Origin: Manihot esculenta | Lineage: Eukaryota > Streptophyta > Magnoliopsida > Malpighiales > Euphorbiaceae | Length of the DNA stretch: 64,000 bases | Direction of reading: 5' to 3' | Assembly (NCBI RefSeq): GCF_001659605.2 | Contig: NC_035167.2 | Coordinates: forward strand, 1,922,001 to 1,986,000 | Part shown: positions 56,909 to 64,000 of the stretch, one piece after another | How positions within the stretch are numbered: position 1 is the first letter of the stretch | Layout of the letters: each line of letters begins with the position of its first letter | Translations under genes and position numbers: made by a program | Notes under the pieces: model-generated | Seen by the model: only the letters and a program-made list of their open reading frames with translations | The model's database searches: none | What the model was told of the DNA's origin: nothing

Positions 56909-58034
56909 TGAAACAACTCGAAAATCGAATTGCCACTAGCGTTAAGGTTCAGATCGATTTAAAGTTATTGAAGTCCATAGCAAGTTTATTATATATCTAT
57001 TACATCTAATATAATTCCAAATATGATCTTAAAAAAATATAAAAACATTTTCATCTTATGAACTAAAACACTACATGTGCATACAAACATTATATAAAAT
57101 GCTCATCAAAGGCTTCTGTATGGTTATTATTATATGTCTCAATTTGATTCAAACATAGTTTAAACTTAAAATTTTTATACAATAAGATCATAAACAAGGG
57201 ACCATAAAAAGAATTCAAACAAAACACAATTCTAAACCACAATTTATTACATGTCCACAACTATAACTATTATATCAGACTTATACTATAAAACGTTGTT
57301 GACCTCCTGAGCTAACGCTGGTCATGAAAACCTAATGTTAGGGAAAATGGATAAACTATTAAAGTCTAGTGAACAGAAACATAATCAAAAAATATTTCAA
57401 TAAAATATATATTCTATGAATGCGTCATGACACAAATAATTTATATCAAGATGGACTTGTCAATAATAACCCTTCATAATTTCAATAGTGTCTAGCCCAC
57501 AATATGTACTCCTCAGAACTTCCTCTTAAACATAACATATCCATAGTGTTAGGGGCATAAAATGGATACCCTAATCTTTCTCTTATATAGTGTCATGGGA
57601 GTAGAATGGATCTCGATCTGGACTTCTGTATCCGTCATAACATACTCAAGGATTAGTGTCATCTAATATATATCCACAATAACAATTAATTGTTCAATGT
57701 ATCATATTCATGAATTCTAATACAAAACAATCTAATCATATACATATAGCATCATGATGGATGAGCATACTTAAAACGTTTTATTTATTTAAAATAATAG
57801 TTTAATTTAATTCTACTCATTTCTAGCTGATTCAAGCCTAACTCTGAAGCAGTTATCTCATTGCCAGTCTCTATGATCTTCCGAGTCCGATTTTACATAG
57901 ATAGACTTAAATAAGAGATCAAATATAACTTTTACAACTCTTAAAATTACTCCAAGAAATTCCTAAAAGCATATAAGAAAACAGTGGAAAATCAGCAAAA
58001 AACCATTGGACATGGGACTTTCGGCGGCAGGTTT
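56909..58034 (+). mobile_element. Old, decayed LTR-like copy (family D)
   Basis: It runs in parallel with the first 1.13 kb of the element starting at 61941. The start here is tgaaacaactcgaaaatcg, there tgtaacgaccccaaaatgg; matching points continue through gcgtcatgacacaa/gcgtcataacacag to actttcggcggcaggtt in both. Most differences replace C with T or G with A, as expected from decay of methylated cytosines. It is cut off where the copia element begins. No coding sequence. Confidence 0.65.
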
Positions 58035-61000
58035 TGTTGGAAAGAATCCTCTGCCATGATTGTAAATCAATCAGTTGTTGGAAAGAATCCTCTGCCATGA
58101 TTGTAAATCAGTGAGTGATCAAATCTTACCATATTTAGCATAGCACGATTCTAGGACATAATTGAGGGCTCAATCAAAGGTCTAATTGTTCATATCATGT
58201 ACTATATAAACTCTGTAACTTACTACACAAGAGGTAAGAAAATAAAAACAGTTTTCTTCCTATAATCTCAAGATGGTATCAGAGCAGGTTTCGGTCTAAA
58301 ATTATAGCCATCCTGCAATAATCCTTTACCAGATACCCTTCCCAACTTCTTTCTCTCACTGAAACAAAAATGGCCGACCTCCCCAGCCCGGTTGACCAAT
58401 CACAGGCAATAATTGATCCAATAGCAGACCTGTCACAAAAACTATTCCAGTTAATTCAGAATAGCCAAGATGGAAATCAGAAATCAGTGAACCAATTCAC
58501 TCTTAATTCAGCACAGCCACCGTCCGACATAAAATTGAATGATTCCAATTATGTTGTATGGGCAAAGATGATGGAGATGTTTATCACGGCACTACAAGGA
58601 GCCGCGAAAGGAGGAGGCACGGGTGTCCCTTATGATCGGAAAGGAGGTATTTTAGGGTTAGAAAGGAGGGCAAATGACCTTTCTACCCCTGTCTCTTTAA
58701 ATAAATCTAAATGTGCCTCTGCTTGTTTTAATTCTAACAAGGTACAAAATACTAGTGGGTGGATATTTGATTCAGGAGCTACAGACACTATGACTAATGA
58801 TTCTTCAGATTTTGTTGTGTCAGCCCCACCCTCAAAATCCAATATTCTAAACGCTACCGGTGGCTCTTTCCCGGTCATCGGTGGTGGTACCGTTTCTATA
58901 ACCCCCACTTTAAATGTCTCCAACAGCCTCTATGTACCTTCCTTATCTTGCAAATTACTCTCTGTCAGTCAGATCACCAAACAGTTAAATTGCAGAGTAC
59001 TCATGTATCCTCATTTTTGTGTTTTGCAGGATATTCATACGGGCACGGTACTGGGCCGTGGTACTGAGAAAGATGGACTGTACTATGTGGAGGAGATCTC
59101 AAGTACTGGGTCAGCTCATTTAGCTCAAGGGTCCTCAACCCGACAGTTATGGCTCTGGCACCGGCGCTACGGCCATCCCTCAAGTGATTATCTTCGTACT
59201 TTGTTTCCTGAGTTTAAATCCATTGACATTCCAGTTTGTTCTTCATATGTGCTTGCTAAGAGTCATAAGAGTACTTATCATATATCCACAAATAAATCTG
59301 ATACTCCCTTCTCAATAATACACTCTGATGTATGGGGGCCTGCCCCGGAAACTGTCTCCCCTGATTATAGATACTTTGTGACTTTTATTGATGATTGCAC
59401 TCGTGTTACTTGGGTTTACCTGTTAAGACAAAAAAGTGAAGTGGCTGAGAAATTCTGTGATTTTTTCCGCATGATTAAAACCCAATTTCACAAGACCATT
59501 CAAGTCCTCCGATCTGACAATGGGGGGGAATTTGTCAATAACATCTCCAAACCTTTTTCCGGGATAATGGGATCCTTCACCAAACTACTTGTCCTTATAC
59601 ACCACAGCAAAATGGGGTTGCTGAAAGGAAAAATCGACATATCCTTGAGACTGCCCGAGCCCTATTGTTTGAAGCCCAAGTTCCTCCTAAGTTTTGGTAT
59701 GAAGCAGTTGCCACATCCATTTACCTCATCAATCGACTTCCGTCTCGCGTCCTTAATTTCCAATCTCCCTTGCATACCTTGTCCTCTCATCACACCATCC
59801 CTTCCTTTCTCAACCTTCGACCTAAAATCTTTGGCTGTACAGTTTATGTTCACATTCCTAAAACACACCGCACTAAACTTGATCCATGTGCTCTTAAGTG
59901 TGTTTTCTTTGGTTATGGTGTCCATAAAAAGGGCTATCGGTGTTTTGACCCAATCTCTAAACGGCTCTTCACTACCATGGACTGCACTTTTCTGGAAGAG
60001 GAATATTTTTTTCCCTCGCCAACTAGCAGTGAGGGGGAGACAACGGCACAATCACCACCACTGCCAAATTGGCTTAGTCAGGAGGGGCCAGAACTTGATC
60101 ATTCTTCTCTTCCTGAGTCTACACCAGAACTGGGAGACACTGACCATCTAGTACAGTCCTCGGTCTCAACGTCACAACCAGAACCTGACACCGTAGAATA
60201 TCCTGAGGAACACACAACTGAGGTATGTGAATCTGAACTTTCCCCTGGTTCTAATAACCTTACTACTGAACCCATTTCCCTTGAGGTTTCTGAAACAGGC
60301 CAATATGTCCTACCCCCTCGGAATAATAAAGGAATTCCACCCAGGAGATATGATCCAGAATTCGAGGCAGCCAGGTCCAGATACCCTGTGGCAAATGTTA
60401 CCAGAGGAGAAAGACTATCACCTCAGTTGGTCAACCTACAGAAAAACATTTTGCTCAGAATGGATACCAAAGGATGCCACAGAGGCCCAGAAGGACAAAA
60501 GATGGGTTGAGGCGATGGAGACCGAGATGGATGCCCTGGAGAAAAACAAGACCTGGAAAAAATGCTGGCTACCCAAGGGAAAACGACCAGTGGGATGCAA
60601 ATGGGTGTTTACCATAAAGTATAAGTCAGACGGAACGGTGGACAGATATAAAGCTAGACTTGTAGCAAAAGGATATACTCAGACTTATGGAGTTGATTAT
60701 TCTGAAACATTCTCTCCAGTAGCAAAAATTGATACAATACGGGTCCTATTCTCTCTAGCTGCAAACCTAGACTGGCCACTTCACCAATTTGATGTGAAAA
60801 ATGCTTTCTTACATGGTGATCTGGAGGAGGAAGTATACATGGATGCTCTACCAGGGTTCATGAGTGGATATAGAAGGGGAGAAGTGTGTCGATTGAGGCG
60901 AGCCTTGTATGGGTTGAAACAGTCACCCAGAGCATGGTTTGGGAGATTTACTCAAGCAATGAAGAAAAGTGGATATCGACAGAGTAACTCCGATCACACT

Positions 61001-61940
61001 CTATTCTTGAAGAGGCAAGGAAGGAAGATCACGTGTTTGATTATATACGTGGATGACATGATTATAACTGGAGATGATGTGGACGAAATCAAACAACTGA
61101 GGGACAACTTATTCCAAGAATTTGAGATGAAAGACCTGGGGATGCTAAAATATTTTCTTGGAATTGAAGTTCTCAGATCAAACCAGGGAATTCTAATATC
61201 ACAGAGAAAGTACATTCTTGATCTGTTAACTGAAACAGGAATGATAGATTGCAAACCAGTCGATACTCCGGTAATGGTCAATCACGAGTTGAGCAAGGAC
61301 TCAAAAGAAGGACCCACAGATAGGGGGAGGTACCAGAGACTGGTAGGAAAACTGATTTATTTATCACACACCAGACCAGACGTGGCATATGCTGTGAGTT
61401 TGGTAAGTCAGTTCATGCATGATCCAAAACAAGACCATATGGAGGCAGCATTAAGAATCGTTCGATATTTGAAAGGAACAGCTGGGATGGGCATGTTGTT
61501 CAAAAAGAATGGTCATTTCAGTATCAGTGGATATACGGACGCAAGTTGGGCAGGAGATCTCTCTGACAGACGATCTACTTCAGGATACTTTACCTTTGTC
61601 GGAGGAAATTTGGTAACGTGGAAAAGTAAAAAACAGAAGGTGGTGGCACTGTCAAGTGCTGAAGCAGAATTCAGGGGAATAGCAAAAGGACTGGCAAAAC
61701 TCCTATGGATTAGAAAGTTGATGTTTGAGCTTGGATTCCCATCAAAGGATGCAGCTGAACTCCGTTGTGACAACAAGGCGGCAATAAGCATTTCTGAAAA
61801 TCCAGTTCAGCATGATCGAACAAAACATGTTGAAATAGACCGACATTTCATCAAAGAAAAGTTGGACAGTGGTCTGATATCTTTACCATTTGTTCGATCA
61901 GAGGATCAATGGGCGGACATCCTAACCAAAGCAGTAGCTG
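58035..61940 (+). mobile_element. Ty1/copia retrotransposon, 3' end interrupted
   Basis: The left LTR runs from about 58035 (TGTTGG) to 58270 (TCTCA), 236 bp, with a 41-bp tandem duplication at its start (58035-58075, 58076 onward). TATATAA-like sequence lies near 58204. The primer-binding site TGGTATCAGAGC is at 58274-58285. The polyprotein follows from 58370. No right LTR is seen: the coding sequence is broken at 61941 by another LTR-like sequence. The element sits inside the older LTR-like copy, exactly where that copy's similarity ends. Confidence 0.85.
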
Positions 61941-61945
61941 TGTAA
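58370..61945 (+). pseudogene. Copia gag-pol polyprotein, frameshifted
   Basis: Order gag - protease - integrase - reverse transcriptase - RNase H, typical of Ty1/copia. Gag starts MADLPSPVDQ, and after KLNDSNYVVWAKMMEMF it jumps to a Gly-rich piece, so most of gag, with its CCHC knuckle, is deleted in frame. Protease has WIFDSGATDTM; integrase has HRRYGHPS, HSDVWGP and RSDNGGEF. A frameshift at about 59543 moves integrase to another frame, which continues through VPPKFWYEAV. A second shift at about 60440 leads into reverse transcriptase (KRPVGCKWVF, YVDDM near 61045) and RNase H (TDASWAGD, SSAEAEF). The frame ends at KAVAV with a stop contributed by the next insertion. It is not functional as it stands. 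Confidence 0.9.
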
Positions 61946-62540
61946 CGACCCCAAAATGGACCGTCACCGGCGCTAGGATTCAGGTCGGCTTAAGGCCGCC
62001 AGAACCCGTAGCAAGCCTGCTATACTCTCTGTGTACCTGTAAATTTCATACATGATCATACATTTTCTGTGAAAAATAAAAACTCTTTTCTGAACCAAGG
62101 CTTAACCTGTGCATGCACTATCTCTGTACTCTGTACTCATGTACTCTGTACTCTATATCCCTGACTAGAGCTTGCTCTAGATGGGTTAACTCATACCTGT
62201 TAAGCCTGGTTTCCACATACAGGAAAACATATATACATATATAGATCATGTACAAAACATACATCACTAGGTCAAGCAACAACTATTACATCTCTTTAAT
62301 ATTACATGTCCACTCTAAGCTATTACAGATCTCTTTTCCTTTTCCTGTCCTCTGCTGGACTGTCCCTGTACACTGTACACTGAACCTGCAAAACTGGGGT
62401 TAAGGGAGTGGGATGAGCTCTATAGCCCAGTGAGTAGAATAATAAAATCAGTCATTCATAACATATGATCTCATGGAATGCGTCATAACACAGACAAGCC
62501 ACATCAAGAGTAAACCTGTCACCACATAGCCTCAGTAACT

Positions 62541-62690
62541 TCCGTGCCAGGGCGTAGAATCGAGCACCTGGTCTTCCTGTCATATATGTATATGTGTATA
62601 ACACCTCTGTACTTACCATTGCCAGGGCGTAGTCAAAGGCTCCTGGTCTTTACTATACCTGCCAGGGCGTAGTCAAAGGCTCCTGGTCTT
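62541..62690 (+). repeat. Short tandem repeats gccagggcgtag...cctggtctt
   Basis: Three units begin gccagggcgtag (about 62546, 62621 and 62651) and end cctggtctt. The last two, reading agtcaaaggctcctggtctt, are identical over 30 bp and adjacent. They lie within the younger LTR-like element. Confidence 0.75.
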
Positions 62691-63075
62691 AGCTCAGAGA
62701 CTATTGGATCATTCAGCATTTACTCACACCAACAATTAACAATGCAATGCAACATATTCGTGAATACTAATGCATTCAACCTATTTGCATAATCATGATG
62801 CATGAGATATGCTAAAACATTCCATTGTGTCATTAAAAGTACTAAGTTTAATTCCACTCACCTCTGGCTCTGGACTGACTCTGCAGGTGCAGTAAACTCT
62901 GGAGCAGTACTCACTGCTGTTCTCTCTAGTTCCTCTGGTCTGTATAAACACATAAAGACTTAAATGAGGGACCAAACTACCATAAATGAACTACCCAAGA
63001 ATCCCCTTAATCTTACTCTAAAGCTCAGGCAAAACATACAAAAGAAAAGCTGGACAGAACACTTTCGGCGGCAGG

Positions 63076-63894
63076 TTCGGCGGCCGAATGTCCTCTCCAG
63101 AGACGAAACTCAAGCACCTTCGGCGGCACCTTCGGCGGCCGAATCCCCCAAACAGAGCCGAACATGCAAAAACACTCGGGGGCAAACTGTGGCAACCTAG
63201 CCACCATGCAGGAGGTTCGGCGGCCGAATGAACCTTCGGCTGCCGAACCTGAGTTCATCCAGAACTCAGCTTCAACGGCAACTCATCTCCTCCTTCCCTT
63301 CAATTTCTCCAAACATGCATACTTCAACTATTCAACACACACATATACTCACGTATATGATCACAGGGGTCCAAAACTAGCTAATAACCCCAAACAACAA
63401 AACAAACAACATATAGACATGCATAAATCATCAAAACCACTACTTCTCACTTAAACATGCATCTCTCTCCCTTAACTTCCATAAAACCTTCAGAAAACAC
63501 ATAAACAGGTTCAAGAGCATTATTTACCTCTTGTACCAAGAAGCTGAACACTCTGAACTAAGGAAAACGAACCAACTCTCCTCAAACTCTCAACTCGCAC
63601 AAACGGAGCTTTTTGCTTCAAAACATTCAAACCCTTGTGAACGATCAACACACTCTGCATGAGCTGCTCAAACCCAGCAAATAACCCAGGGGAGACGTGG
63701 CCAAGCTTCTGGCAACAAATTGGACATAACACCTGTCCAAAATGCTGACTCAGGGATACAAAACTGCTGGCTAAGCAACTCAGCTTCGGCTGCCGAATCG
63801 CATGCAAAACCATGCAACATTCGGGGGCCGAACCTGAATTCGGAAGCCGAATATTGGGCACTTTCGGCGGCCGAACTTATCTTCGGCGGCCGAA
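63076..63894. repeat. Cluster of TTCGGCNGCCGAA palindromes
   Basis: Thirteen-base palindromes, TTCGGCGGCCGAA or a one- to two-base variant, occur at 63076, 63131, 63216, 63235, 63785, 63839 (centre AAG), 63863 and 63882. Half-sites and near-matches (ttcggcggcagg, cgggggccgaa) lie between them. Orientation cannot be assigned because each is its own inverse. They are within the younger LTR-like element. Confidence 0.85.
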
Positions 63895-64000
63895 CTTGGC
63901 TGAAGTCGCCATGAACTATTTTCTCTTCAAAACTCAAAACTATATAACTTACAAACCTTAAAACACATCATAACACGTAGAAAACAAAAATCCTACCCTT

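Larger units (their letters stand above)
61941..64000 (+). mobile_element. Younger family D LTR-like element, running off the right edge
   Basis: It starts TGTAACGACCCC directly after the broken copia codons. It is GC-richer than its surroundings, non-coding for at least 2 kb, and parallel to the decayed copy at 56909-58034 for the first 1.13 kb. A TG start and long non-coding sequence fit a large LTR of a gypsy-type element, but its end, primer-binding site and polyprotein are outside the window, so this is inference. All open frames here are short and shaped by the repeats. Confidence 0.6.

Noticed and set aside
62964..63937. Several overlapping frames of 60-113 codons on both strands
   Set aside because: Driven by the GC-rich palindromic repeats of the LTR-like element; they contradict each other and show no retroelement protein motif.

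Overview
This is plant nuclear DNA. It is AT-rich, with intron-split genes and classic GT-AG splice sites (plus one GC-AG intron), leucine-rich-repeat receptor kinases, a pentatricopeptide-repeat (PPR) gene and many LTR and terminal-inverted-repeat (TIR) elements. The protein families point to a eudicot. Malpighiales/Euphorbiaceae (cassava or rubber-tree relatives) is my best guess, but that is an inference from overall impression and not from a search.

Layout: 1-4.6 kb, the 5' half of a MORN-repeat phosphatidylinositol-4-phosphate 5-kinase gene (minus), running off the left edge. 6.3-10.0 kb, a complete six-exon ALKBH9B-like RNA m6A demethylase (minus). 10.5-11.5 kb, a solo LTR with a perfect 5-bp target duplication and an old MITE. 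11.7-25.6 kb, a ten-exon plastid-type PPR gene (plus) whose introns hold at least four insertions: a very young non-autonomous LTR element with an unfamiliar coiled-coil ORF, a Mutator-type MITE, a TRIM element and a hAT-type MITE. 26-30 kb, repeats and a decayed Ty3/gypsy remnant. 30.8-47.4 kb, a tandem array of three LRR-XII (EFR/XA21-like, non-RD) receptor kinases, the first a pseudogene. Between the first and second lies a TIR-armed element carrying a recognisable piece of an organellar tryptophanyl-tRNA synthetase gene. 48.7 kb, an intronless small protein that looks like a single SIN3-type PAH domain. 51.0-53.2 kb, a six-exon ceramidase-like (CREST superfamily) membrane protein (minus). 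54.5-56.5 kb, ribosomal protein eL13 (minus) with telo-box and site II promoter motifs. 56.9-64 kb, a nested LTR block: an old decayed LTR-like copy, a frameshifted Ty1/copia element inserted in it, and a younger copy of the same LTR-like family breaking the copia 3' end and leaving the window. The younger copy is studded with TTCGGCNGCCGAA palindromes.

The host genes have no operon-like relationship. The coherent functional unit is the receptor-kinase cluster, a family linked to recognition of microbial patterns. The rest is a set of unrelated housekeeping or regulatory genes separated and expanded by transposons. Exon boundaries were read by eye from splice consensus, reading-phase agreement and family conservation. 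No transcript or database evidence was available.
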